From Pseudomonas putida (GTDB lineage: Bacteria; Pseudomonadota; Gammaproteobacteria; Pseudomonadales; Pseudomonadaceae), in assembly GCF_028682455.1 (NCBI RefSeq), contig NZ_JANHLD010000003.1, forward strand, positions 1,054,001 to 1,118,000: 64,000 nucleotides of DNA, given 5' to 3'. Shown here one piece after another: positions 8,244 through 17,031 of this stretch (position 1 is its first letter; each line of letters starts with the position of its first letter). Both the position numbers and the translations under genes were made by a program. The notes below the pieces were generated by a model that saw nothing but the letters and a program-made list of their open reading frames with translations, was not told where the DNA came from and ran no database searches.

Positions 8244-10130
8244 ATGAGTAAACAAGAAAAATACGCCAATCTGAGTGAGTCGGCCCAGGTCGATCAACAG
8301 TCCGTACAGCCGTTCACCCGCTCGCGCAAAATCTATGTCGAAGGCTCGCGCCCGGATATCCGCGTACCCATGCGCGAAATCAGCCTGGATGACACCCCCA
8401 CCGACTTCGGCGGCGAGCCCAATGCCCCGGTGCTGGTCTACGACACCTCCGGCCCCTACACCGATCCTGATGTCGTCATCGATGTGCGCAAGGGCCTGGG
8501 CGATGTCCGCTCGGCCTGGATCGATGCCCGTGGTGACACCGAGCGCCTGGAAGGCCTGTCGTCGAACTTCGGCCAACAACGCCTGGCCGATGCCGAGCTG
8601 ACCAAGCTGCGCTTTGCCCACGTGCGCAACCCGCGCCGGGCCAAGGCCGGCGCCAACGTCAGCCAGATGCACTACGCGCGCCAAGGCATCATCACCGCCG
8701 AGATGGAATACGTCGCCATCCGCGAGAACATGAAGCTGCAGGAGGCCCGCGCCGCTGGCCTGTTGACGCAGCAGCACGCCGGGCACAGCTTCGGCGCCAG
8801 CATCCCGAAAGAAATCACCGCCGAATTCGTCCGCGAGGAAATCGCCCGCGGTCGCGCGATCATTCCGGCCAACATCAACCACGTGGAGCTGGAGCCGATG
8901 ATCATCGGCCGCAACTTCCTGGTGAAGATCAACGGCAACATCGGCAACAGCGCCCTGGGCTCGTCGATCGAAGAAGAAGTGGCCAAGCTCACCTGGGGCA
9001 TTCGCTGGGGCTCGGACACCGTCATGGATCTGTCCACCGGCAAGCACATCCATGAAACCCGCGAGTGGATCATCCGCAACTCGCCAGTGCCGATCGGCAC
9101 CGTGCCGATCTACCAGGCGCTGGAGAAAGTCAACGGTGTGGCCGAAGACCTGACCTGGGAGCTGTTCCGCGACACCTTGATCGAGCAGGCCGAGCAGGGC
9201 GTGGACTACTTCACCATCCACGCTGGCGTACTGCTGCGCTATGTGCCGCTCACGGCCAAGCGTGTCACCGGTATCGTCAGCCGCGGTGGTTCGATCATGG
9301 CCAAGTGGTGCCTGGCGCATCACAAAGAGAACTTCCTCTACACCCACTTCGACGAAATCTGCGAAATCATGAAGGCCTATGACGTCAGCTTCTCGCTGGG
9401 CGATGGCCTGCGCCCGGGCTCGATCGCCGACGCCAACGATGCCGCGCAATTCGGCGAGCTGGAAACCCTCGGCGAGCTGACCAAGATCGCCTGGAAGCAT
9501 GACGTGCAGTGCATGATCGAAGGCCCGGGCCATGTGCCGATGCAGTTGATCAAGGAGAACATGGACAAGCAGCTGGAATGCTGCGACGAAGCGCCGTTCT
9601 ACACCCTTGGCCCGCTGACCACCGACATTGCCCCGGGCTACGATCACATCACCTCCGGTATCGGTGCGGCGATGATCGGCTGGTTCGGTTGCGCCATGCT
9701 CTGCTACGTCACGCCCAAGGAACACCTGGGCTTGCCGAACAAGGATGACGTCAAGACCGGCATCATCACCTACAAGATCGCGGCCCATGCCGCCGACCTT
9801 GCCAAGGGCCATCCGGGGGCGCAGATCCGCGATAACGCCTTGTCCAAGGCGCGGTTCGAGTTCCGCTGGGAAGACCAGTTCAACCTGGGCCTGGATCCGG
9901 ACACGGCGCGCTCGTTCCATGACGAGACGCTACCCAAGGACTCGGCCAAGGTCGCCCACTTCTGCTCGATGTGCGGGCCAAAGTTCTGTTCGATGAAAAT
10001 CACCCAGGAAGTGCGTGAGTACGCCGCCAACCAGCGCATCGACGCGGTGGATGTGGCCGTCGAGGACGGCATGCGCGAGCAGGCCGAGCGGTTCCGCCAG
10101 GAAGGCAGCCAGTTGTACAAGAAGGTTTAA
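8244..10130 (+). CDS. thiC: ThiC, phosphomethylpyrimidine synthase
   Basis: A 628-residue cytoplasmic radical SAM enzyme that rearranges 5-aminoimidazole ribotide to HMP phosphate, the pyrimidine half of thiamine. The C-terminal [4Fe-4S] motif reads CSMCGPKFC (cysteines near residues 574, 577 and 582), the noncanonical CxxCxxxxC of ThiC. Other hallmarks are GNIGNSALGSSIEEEV and MIEGPGHVPMQLI. The ATG at 8244 is preceded by GGAGAG; the frame stays open upstream to 8100, but that part is leader RNA downstream of the riboswitch. cytX follows after an inverted REP pair. Confidence 0.98.
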   Translation: MSKQEKYANLSESAQVDQQSVQPFTRSRKIYVEGSRPDIRVPMREISLDDTPTDFGGEPNAPVLVYDTSGPYTDPDVVIDVRKGLGDVRSAWIDARGDTERLEGLSSNFGQQRLADAELTKLRFAHVRNPRRAKAGANVSQMHYARQGIITAEMEYVAIRENMKLQEARAAGLLTQQHAGHSFGASIPKEITAEFVREEIARGRAIIPANINHVELEPMIIGRNFLVKINGNIGNSALGSSIEEEVAKLTWGIRWGSDTVMDLSTGKHIHETREWIIRNSPVPIGTVPIYQALEKVNGVAEDLTWELFRDTLIEQAEQGVDYFTIHAGVLLRYVPLTAKRVTGIVSRGGSIMAKWCLAHHKENFLYTHFDEICEIMKAYDVSFSLGDGLRPGSIADANDAAQFGELETLGELTKIAWKHDVQCMIEGPGHVPMQLIKENMDKQLECCDEAPFYTLGPLTTDIAPGYDHITSGIGAAMIGWFGCAMLCYVTPKEHLGLPNKDDVKTGIITYKIAAHAADLAKGHPGAQIRDNALSKARFEFRWEDQFNLGLDPDTARSFHDETLPKDSAKVAHFCSMCGPKFCSMKITQEVREYAANQRIDAVDVAVEDGMREQAERFRQEGSQLYKKV

Positions 10131-10136
10131 AACTGC

Positions 10137-10182
10137 ATCGCGGGGCAAGCCCGCTCCAGTGGGAGCGGACTTGCCCCGCGAC
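10137..10182. repeat. Inverted REP pair between thiC and cytX
   Basis: The left arm ATCGCGGGGCAAGCCCGCTC(C) at 10137-10157 is followed by an imperfect reverse complement at 10162-10182 (one mismatch: GGACTTG instead of GGGCTTG). It lies between two co-directional genes, so it could tune the level of the downstream transporter in a shared transcript. Confidence 0.88.
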
Positions 10183-10227
10183 AGGGCCCTAAAAAACAAC
10201 AAACCTCTCCCTGTCGAGATCCCTTTT

Positions 10228-11520
10228 GTGAGCACTCCCAGCCAATTCTCCCCCGACTTTCCCGTCACCACCCAACAACGCGTCCTCAGTGGTCGCGATC
10301 TGTGTTCCCTGTGGTTTTCCCTCGGTATCGGCCTGATGGTCCTGCAGACCGGTGCCTTGCTCGGCCCCGGCCTTGGCCTGGCCAACGCGATACTGGCAAT
10401 TATCCTCGGCACCAGCGTGGGGGTTCTGCTGCTGGCAGCCGTCGGCGTCATCGGCAGCGACACGGGCCTTTCGTCCATGGCTGCCTTGCGCCGTAGCCTG
10501 GGGCGTGACGGCGCGCGCCTGCCGGCACTGCTCAACCTGTTGCAACTGATCGGTTGGGGTTCGTTCGAAATCATTGTCATGCGAGATGCCGCGAGCCTCC
10601 TGGGCGCCCGCGCATTCGGCGAGGACAGTGCGCTGACCAACCCACTGCTCTGGACCTTGTGCTTTGGTGCCCTGGCCACCCTGCTAGCCGTCAGCGGTCC
10701 GCTGACCTTCGTGCGCAAGATCCTGCGCAAGTGGGGTATCTGGCTGTTGCTCGGCGCCTGCCTGTGGCTGACCTGGAACCTGTTTGCCAAGGCGGATCTT
10801 GCCGCCCTCTGGGCGCGTGCCGGCGATGGTTCGATGTCGTTGGCCGTGGGTATCGATATCGCCATCGCCATGCCGCTGTCGTGGCTGCCGCTGATTGCCG
10901 ACTATTCACGGTTCAGCCGCCATGCCAGTCGGGTTTTCATCGGCACGGCGCTGGGCTATTTCGTGGGCAACGTATGGATGATGAGCCTCGGCGTGGCGTA
11001 CACCCTGGCCTTTGCCCCGGCGGGGGAGGTCAACACCTTGTTGCTGGCGCTGGCCGGTGCCGGCCTTGGGATTCCGCTGCTGCTGATCCTGCTCGATGAG
11101 TCGGAAAAAGCGTTCGCCGACATCCACTCGGCGGCGGTTTCCACTGGCCTGCTGGTTCGCCTCAAGGTCGAGCACCTGGCCCTGGCCATCGGCGTGCTGT
11201 GCACCCTGATCGCCTGTTTCGCGCCGCTGGCGCAGTACCAGAACTTCCTGTTGCTGATAGGTTCGGTGTTCGCCCCGTTGTTCGGTGTGGTGCTGGTCGA
11301 TCACTTCATCGTGCGTCGCCGCCGCAGTGATGCCAGCCCGATCCACAGCCTGCACTGGCGGGCGCTGGTCGCCTGGGGTTGTGGGGTCGCCACTTATCAC
11401 CTGCTGGCCCACTACGCCGCGGATGTCGGCTCGACCCTGCCGGCCTTGCTGCTGGCAGGGTGTGTGTACTGGATGGCGGCGCCGTCCGTCAGCCGCGACC
11501 GGGAAACAACTCCGGCTTGA
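10228..11520 (+). CDS. cytX: CytX-like NCS1 transporter, probable hydroxymethylpyrimidine importer
   Basis: A 430-residue inner-membrane protein with about 12 hydrophobic helices, of the nucleobase:cation symporter-1 (cytosine/purine permease) family. The typical helix 1 segment is SLWFSLGIGLMVLQTGALLG, and the SWLPLIADYSRFSRHASR segment is conserved in CodB/CytX proteins. Close linkage to riboswitch-controlled thiC points to uptake of the thiamine pyrimidine moiety, as proposed for CytX; this is contextual inference. The start is taken as the GTG at 10228; no strong ribosome binding site is visible there. Its 3' end overlaps the convergent DUF3298 gene by 32 bases. Confidence 0.85.
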   Translation: MSTPSQFSPDFPVTTQQRVLSGRDLCSLWFSLGIGLMVLQTGALLGPGLGLANAILAIILGTSVGVLLLAAVGVIGSDTGLSSMAALRRSLGRDGARLPALLNLLQLIGWGSFEIIVMRDAASLLGARAFGEDSALTNPLLWTLCFGALATLLAVSGPLTFVRKILRKWGIWLLLGACLWLTWNLFAKADLAALWARAGDGSMSLAVGIDIAIAMPLSWLPLIADYSRFSRHASRVFIGTALGYFVGNVWMMSLGVAYTLAFAPAGEVNTLLLALAGAGLGIPLLLILLDESEKAFADIHSAAVSTGLLVRLKVEHLALAIGVLCTLIACFAPLAQYQNFLLLIGSVFAPLFGVVLVDHFIVRRRRSDASPIHSLHWRALVAWGCGVATYHLLAHYAADVGSTLPALLLAGCVYWMAAPSVSRDRETTPA

Positions 11521-12235
11521 TGATGCCGTTCAGGCGCGGGTAAGGGATCTTGAGTTCGATGTGGCCCATGGAATACGGGGCGATGGCATACACTTCGTAC
11601 TTGAGGACCACCGCGCCGTAGGTCAGGGCGATGTGCGGGGTCTGGCGGAACGGCCAGGTCTTGACGAACTCGGCGTCCTTGTCCATGCCTGTGCTGATCA
11701 GCCAGCCCTTGTGGGCTTCTTCGGCGGTCTTCCAGAACGTCGCTTCCTGGCCCGGTACCAGCATGTCCTGCAGGGTCAGGACCTTGTCCTGCTGGCGCGA
11801 ATAGTTGATGAAGCCACGCCCCGGCATACCGTGGGCGCCGCCGGTGTCCAGGTAGCTGGACAGCTCGATGATCACCAGTCCGTCATGCTGCTCGCGTACC
11901 TTGGCTTGCAGGTAGCTGCTGTGTCGGCTTTCGGCGCTGGCCATGAATTTGTCTTCATAGGCCTTGAGCGAAGTCGGCAGGGCGTCGCGCTCGTTATCCT
12001 GGGTCATCTGCAGCAGACGTTTCTCGACGATCGCGTCCAGTTTTGGATTGGCCGGGAAGTGAATGGTGTCGATATTGACCAGCGGGCAATCGGCCGTATT
12101 GCAACCGGGCTTAATGTGCTCCCAGCGGTCGCGCTTGACCTCCAGTGGCGTGCGCATATTGGGCTGGAACAAGCTTTGACAGGCGCCCAGGGCCAGGGCC
12201 AGCACGGCCACGGTAGTCAGTTTCACAAGCGTCAT
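11489..12235 (-). CDS. DUF3298 / RsiV-like lipoprotein
   Basis: A 248-residue protein with a lipoprotein signal peptide; the lipobox LGAC places the lipidated Cys near residue 19, so it is predicted to be membrane-anchored in the periplasm. The C-terminal half contains the DUF3298 pattern (GGAHGMPGRGFINYSRQQDK, and later SMGHIELKIPY), related to the extracytoplasmic domain of RsiV-type proteins. The function is unknown; in Gram-positive RsiV this domain binds lysozyme, but transfer of that role here would be speculation. It is divergent from nudF and overlaps the cytX 3' end. Confidence 0.85.
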   Translation of the reverse strand: MTLVKLTTVAVLALALGACQSLFQPNMRTPLEVKRDRWEHIKPGCNTADCPLVNIDTIHFPANPKLDAIVEKRLLQMTQDNERDALPTSLKAYEDKFMASAESRHSSYLQAKVREQHDGLVIIELSSYLDTGGAHGMPGRGFINYSRQQDKVLTLQDMLVPGQEATFWKTAEEAHKGWLISTGMDKDAEFVKTWPFRQTPHIALTYGAVVLKYEVYAIAPYSMGHIELKIPYPRLNGIIKPELFPGRG

Positions 12236-12421
12236 GATGATCCTTGTAAGGCAAAGGTAATCGGGCTTGGACCGTCGGCATGGCCTTCAGTTCGCCACTA
12301 AGCTCAATACATCAGCAGGCTGTCTATCCTCGCAGCCAGGGCGCTATCTTTAAAGGGGTGAAACACGACGGTGCGCAGGTTAGGATGGCGCGATGCGGTA
12401 CACGAGGTTATGAGGATTCCC

Positions 12422-13039
12422 ATGTCAGATACGCTGAACACTGTGCCCAAGGACGTCGAGATCGTCGAGCGGCTGAACTGCTTCAAGGGCTTCTACCAGC
12501 TCGACCGGGTACGCCTGCGCCATGAACTGTTCGCCGGTGGCATGGGCCGGGAGATCAGCCGCGAATTGTTCGTGCGCCACGATGCCGTGTGTGTGTTGCC
12601 CTACGACGCCCAGCGTGACGAAGTCGTGCTGATCGAGCAGTTCCGCGTCGGCGCGCTGGGCAAGGTTGCCAACCCTTGGCTGATCGAACTGGTCGCTGGT
12701 CTGATCGATAAAGAGGAAGTGCCAGAAGAAGTTGCACACCGCGAGGCGCAGGAGGAAGCTGGGCTGAAGCTTCATACACTGTGGCCGATGACGCGGTATT
12801 TCCCGTCCCCAGGCGGCAGTGATGAATACGTGCACTTGTATCTTGGGCGTTGCGACAGCGCTGGGGCGGGCGGTCTGCATGGCCTGGAGGAAGAGGGCGA
12901 AGATATTCGCGTGAAGGTCTGGGCGTTCGAGGATGCGCTGCAGGCAGTGCGCGATGGGCTGATCGCCAATGCGGCAACCATCATTGCCTTGCAGTGGCTG
13001 GCCTTGAACCGGGATGAAGTCAGGGGGCTATGGTCGTGA
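12422..13039 (+). CDS. nudF: NudF (AdpP), ADP-ribose pyrophosphatase
   Basis: A 205-residue cytoplasmic Nudix hydrolase that splits ADP-ribose to AMP and ribose 5-phosphate. The complete Nudix box is present around residues 98-120: G, five residues, E, seven residues, then REAQEEAGL. The N-terminal half provides the dimerising fold typical of the family, and the length is close to E. coli NudF (209). The start at the ATG at 12422 is supported by GAGG upstream. It overlaps the next gene by 10 bases and begins a run of + strand genes to parC. Confidence 0.94.
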   Translation: MSDTLNTVPKDVEIVERLNCFKGFYQLDRVRLRHELFAGGMGREISRELFVRHDAVCVLPYDAQRDEVVLIEQFRVGALGKVANPWLIELVAGLIDKEEVPEEVAHREAQEEAGLKLHTLWPMTRYFPSPGGSDEYVHLYLGRCDSAGAGGLHGLEEEGEDIRVKVWAFEDALQAVRDGLIANAATIIALQWLALNRDEVRGLWS

Positions 13040-13482
13040 ATCTGTTGCGCGAACGCTACCGGGTCGATCTGGTCGGCTTGCAAGCGGCCTGCGAGGCCAA
13101 CTATGCGCGCTTGATGCGTTTGTTGCCTGATATGCGCAGCGCGCAAAGCTCGCGTCGCATCGGCATGACCCAAGGTGACCAGATGCTGGGCGTGCTGGTC
13201 CTGGATGTGGTGCTCGCCTGTCCTTATACCACCACCCTGCGTGTTCGCCAGGAGCACAGCCTGCCGTGGCTGCCGGTGCCGCAACTGGAAGTGCAGGTGT
13301 ATCACGATGCGCGCATGGCCGAGGTGGTCAGCGCCGAACATGCCCGGCGTTTTCGCAGCATCTACCCCTATCCCAATGCGGCGATGCACCAGCCCGATGA
13401 AAAGGCCCAGCTCAATCTGTTCCTCGGCGAATGGCTGAGCCACTGCCTGGCGTGCGGTCATGAGCTTGCCGTCGTTCGCTGA
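13030..13482 (+). CDS. DUF1249 family protein (YqiB-like)
   Basis: A 150-residue soluble protein of the DUF1249 family, found next to nudF and cpdA in gamma-proteobacteria (E. coli yqiB lies between nudF and cpdA). Typical text is YRVDLVGLQAACEANYARLM near the N-terminus and ARRFRSIYPYPNAAMHQPDE further on. It has no signal peptide, no membrane segment and no known catalytic motif. The start codon overlaps the nudF stop, so it is translationally coupled. Its function is not established. Confidence 0.9.
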   Translation: MVVNLLRERYRVDLVGLQAACEANYARLMRLLPDMRSAQSSRRIGMTQGDQMLGVLVLDVVLACPYTTTLRVRQEHSLPWLPVPQLEVQVYHDARMAEVVSAEHARRFRSIYPYPNAAMHQPDEKAQLNLFLGEWLSHCLACGHELAVVR

Positions 13483-13566
13483 AATGTGACGCGGGTTGTT
13501 TTCGAGTATTTGCTCAAGCCCTGCCAGCCGCCATAATCGCGCTGAATCCGCCCAAGGAGTCGGCCC

Positions 13567-14379
13567 TTGCCGCAACAATCTTCCCCTCATGACGACGCGC
13601 CGGTGTACCTGGTGCAACTCACCGACAGCCACCTGTTTGCCGACGCGAACCGTACATTGCTGGGCATGAATACCCGCGAAAGCCTGCAACGGGTCATCGA
13701 GCGCGTGAGCGCCGAGCAACCGCGCATCGACTTGCTGCTGGCCACGGGCGACCTGTCACAGGATGGCACGCAAGCGTCCTATGCCAGTTTTCGCGAACTG
13801 ACGGCGAGCCTCAAGGCGCCGGCGCGCTGGCTCGCCGGCAACCACGACGAGCCCGTGCCGATGGAGCAGGCAGCGCAGGGCACGCAGTTCCTGGACCCTT
13901 TGGTGGATATCGGCAACTGGCGCGTGCTGATGCTCAATTCGGCGATACCCGGCGCAGTGCCTGGGGTGCTTGACGAGGGCCAACTCGGATTGCTCGATCA
14001 GGCCTTGAGGGAAGCGCCAGGGCGTCACCACTTGATCTGCTTTCATCACCAGCCGGTCAGCATCGGTTGCGCCTGGATGGCACCGATCGGCTTGCGCAAC
14101 GCTGACGCCCTGTTTGCCGTGCTGGACCGCTACCCGCAGGTGCGTGCCGTGCTGTGGGGGCATGTTCATCAGGAATGGGACCAGCTGCGTAACGGTGTCC
14201 GGCTGCTGGCTTCGCCCTCTACCTGTATCCAGTTCGAGCCGGGCAGTGAAGATTTCAAGGTCGGTGAGCAGGCGCCAGGGTACCGTTGGCTCCACCTGAA
14301 TCCGGACGGCTCGATCGACACCGGTGTATCGCGGGTGGTCGATTTCGAGTTCACCATTGATTACGACGACGGTTATTAA
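13567..14379 (+). CDS. cpdA: CpdA, 3',5'-cyclic AMP phosphodiesterase
   Basis: A 270-residue metallophosphoesterase that hydrolyses cAMP to AMP. The binuclear-metal motifs appear in order: TDSHLF, GDLSQDG, GNHDE and GHVHQE, with the CFHHQPVSIG segment between. The start is a TTG at 13567, justified by AAGGAG 12 bases upstream and by the usual N-terminus. It should lower cAMP and so affect Vfr/Crp-type regulation. The gene order nudF-DUF1249-cpdA-yqiA-parE is the same as in E. coli. Confidence 0.94.
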   Translation: MPQQSSPHDDAPVYLVQLTDSHLFADANRTLLGMNTRESLQRVIERVSAEQPRIDLLLATGDLSQDGTQASYASFRELTASLKAPARWLAGNHDEPVPMEQAAQGTQFLDPLVDIGNWRVLMLNSAIPGAVPGVLDEGQLGLLDQALREAPGRHHLICFHHQPVSIGCAWMAPIGLRNADALFAVLDRYPQVRAVLWGHVHQEWDQLRNGVRLLASPSTCIQFEPGSEDFKVGEQAPGYRWLHLNPDGSIDTGVSRVVDFEFTIDYDDGY

Positions 14380-14481
14380 GTGTTGCCAATTGGTTGAATC
14401 CATTCACTCCGTCGCCGATCAGGCTAAAATGCGCGATTTTCAGCCTGGCACGCAAGGCCAGGCAGTTGCATCGGGGGCGGT

Positions 14482-15090
14482 ATGTCGGGATCGATTCTTT
14501 ATATTCACGGGTTCAACAGCGCGCCCTCTTCGAAGAAGGCCTGCCAACTGGTCGCAGTGATGCAGCAGATCGGCCTGGGCGAGCAATTGCGCGTGCCGGC
14601 CCTGCATCATCACCCTCGCCAGGCCATGGCCCAGCTCGAAGCCGACATCGCTGAGCTCGAATCGCCATTACTGGTCGGCAGCTCGCTCGGGGGCTACTAT
14701 GCCACCCACCTGGCCGAGCGCCACGGACTCAAGGCGCTGCTGATCAACCCCGCAGTCAACCCGCACCGTCTGTTCGATGGGTACCTGGGTCCTCAGAAAA
14801 ACCATTACACCGGTGAAACCTGGGAACTGACCCACGACCACGTGCAGGCCCTGGCCGAACTCGAGGTCGCCGCGCCCACCGATGCCGCGCGCTATCAAGT
14901 CTGGCTGCAGACCGCCGATGAGACTCTGGACTATCGCCGGGCCGAGCAGTTCTACCGCGCCTGCGCCCTGCGTATCCAGGCCGGCGGCGATCACAGTTTC
15001 CAGGGATTTGCCGAGCGGCTGCCGGCCTTGCTGAGCTTTGCCGGCATCGACCCGCAGCAGTACCAATCGCTCGATTTTTCTGTATTTTGA
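14482..15090 (+). CDS. yqiA: YqiA/YcfP family alpha/beta-fold esterase
   Basis: A 202-residue alpha/beta hydrolase. The N-terminus ILYIHGFNSAPSSKK holds the oxyanion-hole HGF motif, and the nucleophile elbow is GSSLGGYYATHLAERHG. His near GGDHSFQGF and an upstream Asp would complete the triad. E. coli YqiA has acyl-CoA thioesterase/esterase activity in vitro; the physiological substrate is unknown. It lies 36 bases upstream of parE and probably shares its transcript. Confidence 0.92.
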   Translation: MSGSILYIHGFNSAPSSKKACQLVAVMQQIGLGEQLRVPALHHHPRQAMAQLEADIAELESPLLVGSSLGGYYATHLAERHGLKALLINPAVNPHRLFDGYLGPQKNHYTGETWELTHDHVQALAELEVAAPTDAARYQVWLQTADETLDYRRAEQFYRACALRIQAGGDHSFQGFAERLPALLSFAGIDPQQYQSLDFSVF

Positions 15091-15126
15091 TGACTTATTT
15101 TCACCCACGACTGACGACGAGAACCC

Positions 15127-17031
15127 ATGGCCATTCCCAGCGCTAGTGCCTATAACGCAGACGCCATCGAAGTCCTCTCGGGCCTTGACCCGGTGCGCAA
15201 GCGCCCGGGCATGTACACCGATACCAGCCGGCCCAACCACCTGGCCCAGGAAGTCATCGACAACAGCGTCGACGAAGCCCTGGCCGGGCACGCCAAGTCG
15301 GTGCAGGTGATCCTTCACGCCGACCACTCGCTGGAAGTGTCCGACGACGGACGCGGAATGCCGGTAGACATCCACCCTGAAGAGGGTGTGTCGGGGGTCG
15401 AGCTGATCCTCACCAAGCTGCATGCCGGCGGCAAATTCTCCAACAAGAACTACCAGTTCTCCGGCGGTCTGCACGGGGTGGGTATTTCTGTGGTCAACGC
15501 CTTGTCCAGCCAGGTGCGGGTCAAGGTCAAGCGCGACGGCAACGAATACCAGATGACCTTCGCCGATGGCTACAAAGCCACCGAGCTGGAAGTGGTCGGC
15601 ACGGTCGGCAAGCGCAATACTGGCACCAGCGTATACTTCGCGCCGGATCCCAAGTACTTCGACTCCCCCAAATTCTCCATCAGCCGCCTCAAGCATGTGC
15701 TCAAGGCCAAGGCTGTGCTGTGCCCGGGGCTGCTGGTCAGCTTCGAAGACAAGGCCAGTGGCGAGAAGGTCGAGTGGCACTACGAAGACGGCCTGCGCTC
15801 CTACCTGGTCGATTCGGTCAGCGAGTTCCTGCGCCTGCCCGACGAACCGTTCTGCGGCAGCCTGGCCGGTAACAAGGAGGCCGTAGACTGGGCCCTGCTG
15901 TGGTTGCCAGAAGGTGGCGACAGCGTCCAGGAAAGCTACGTCAACCTGATCCCTACCGCTCAGGGCGGTACTCACGTCAACGGCTTGCGCCAGGGCCTGC
16001 TCGATGCCATGCGCGAGTTCTGCGAGTTCCGCAACCTGTTGCCGCGCGGGGTCAAGCTGGCCCCAGAGGACGTCTGGGAGCGCATCACCTTCGTGCTCTC
16101 GATGAAAATGCAGGAGCCGCAATTCTCCGGGCAGACCAAAGAGCGCCTGTCGTCCCGCGAGGCGGCCGCGTTTGTTTCCGGCGTGGTCAAGGATGCCTTC
16201 AGCCTGTGGCTCAACGCTCATCCCGAGCTGGGCATGCAGCTGGCAGAACTGGCCATCAACAACGCCGGTCGTCGCCTCAAGGCCAGCAAGAAAGTCGAAC
16301 GCAAGCGCGTCACCCAGGGGCCGGCTCTGCCGGGCAAGCTGGCCGATTGCGCCGGGCAAGACCCGATGCGTGCCGAATTGTTCCTGGTCGAGGGTGACTC
16401 GGCCGGTGGCTCGGCCAAGCAGGCGCGCGACAAGGAATTCCAGGCGATCCTGCCGCTACGCGGCAAGATCCTCAACACCTGGGAAGTCGATGGGGGGGAA
16501 GTCCTGGCCAGCCAGGAAGTGCACAACATTGCCGTGGCCATCGGCGTCGACCCGGGCGCGGCGGACATGAGCCAGCTGCGCTACGGCAAGATCTGCATTC
16601 TCGCCGACGCCGACTCCGACGGCCTGCACATCGCCACGCTGCTGTGCGCGCTGTTCGTCCAACATTTTCGCCCGCTGGTCGAAGCCGGCCACGTGTATGT
16701 GGCCATGCCGCCGCTCTACCGTATCGACCTGGGCAAGGAGATCTACTACGCCCTGGACGAAGCCGAGCGAGATGGCATTCTCGATCGCCTGGTCGCCGAG
16801 AAAAAACGCGGCAAGCCACAGGTCACCCGATTCAAGGGCCTGGGTGAAATGAACCCGCCACAGCTGCGGGAAACCACCATGGACCCGAACACCCGTCGCC
16901 TGGTGCAACTGACCCTGGATGACCTGGACGGCACCCGCGAGATCATGGACATGCTGCTTGCCAAGAAGCGTGCCGGTGATCGCAAGACCTGGCTGGAATC
17001 CAAGGGCAACCTGGCTGAGGTCCTGGCTTGA
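15127..17031 (+). CDS. parE: ParE, DNA topoisomerase IV subunit B
   Basis: A 634-residue ATPase subunit of topoisomerase IV, which decatenates replicated chromosomes with ParC. The GHKL ATP site shows DNSVDEALAG, DDGRGMPVD and GGLHGVGISVVNALS; the TOPRIM part shows EGDSAGGSAKQARD, LPLRGKILNTWEV and ILADADSDGLHIATL. The length is standard (E. coli 630). Its stop overlaps the TTG start of the following esterase-like gene. That gene and a retropepsin separate it from parC. Confidence 0.98.
   Translation: MAIPSASAYNADAIEVLSGLDPVRKRPGMYTDTSRPNHLAQEVIDNSVDEALAGHAKSVQVILHADHSLEVSDDGRGMPVDIHPEEGVSGVELILTKLHAGGKFSNKNYQFSGGLHGVGISVVNALSSQVRVKVKRDGNEYQMTFADGYKATELEVVGTVGKRNTGTSVYFAPDPKYFDSPKFSISRLKHVLKAKAVLCPGLLVSFEDKASGEKVEWHYEDGLRSYLVDSVSEFLRLPDEPFCGSLAGNKEAVDWALLWLPEGGDSVQESYVNLIPTAQGGTHVNGLRQGLLDAMREFCEFRNLLPRGVKLAPEDVWERITFVLSMKMQEPQFSGQTKERLSSREAAAFVSGVVKDAFSLWLNAHPELGMQLAELAINNAGRRLKASKKVERKRVTQGPALPGKLADCAGQDPMRAELFLVEGDSAGGSAKQARDKEFQAILPLRGKILNTWEVDGGEVLASQEVHNIAVAIGVDPGAADMSQLRYGKICILADADSDGLHIATLLCALFVQHFRPLVEAGHVYVAMPPLYRIDLGKEIYYALDEAERDGILDRLVAEKKRGKPQVTRFKGLGEMNPPQLRETTMDPNTRRLVQLTLDDLDGTREIMDMLLAKKRAGDRKTWLESKGNLAEVLA

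Noticed and set aside
8193..9920. 575-codon open frame on the - strand opposite thiC
   Set aside because: It is the antisense shadow of a well-conserved thiC; composition is biased to Arg, Gly, Val and His and no family is recognisable.
14668..16359. 563-codon - strand frame opposite yqiA and parE
   Set aside because: Overlaps two firmly identified genes and has no recognisable domain.
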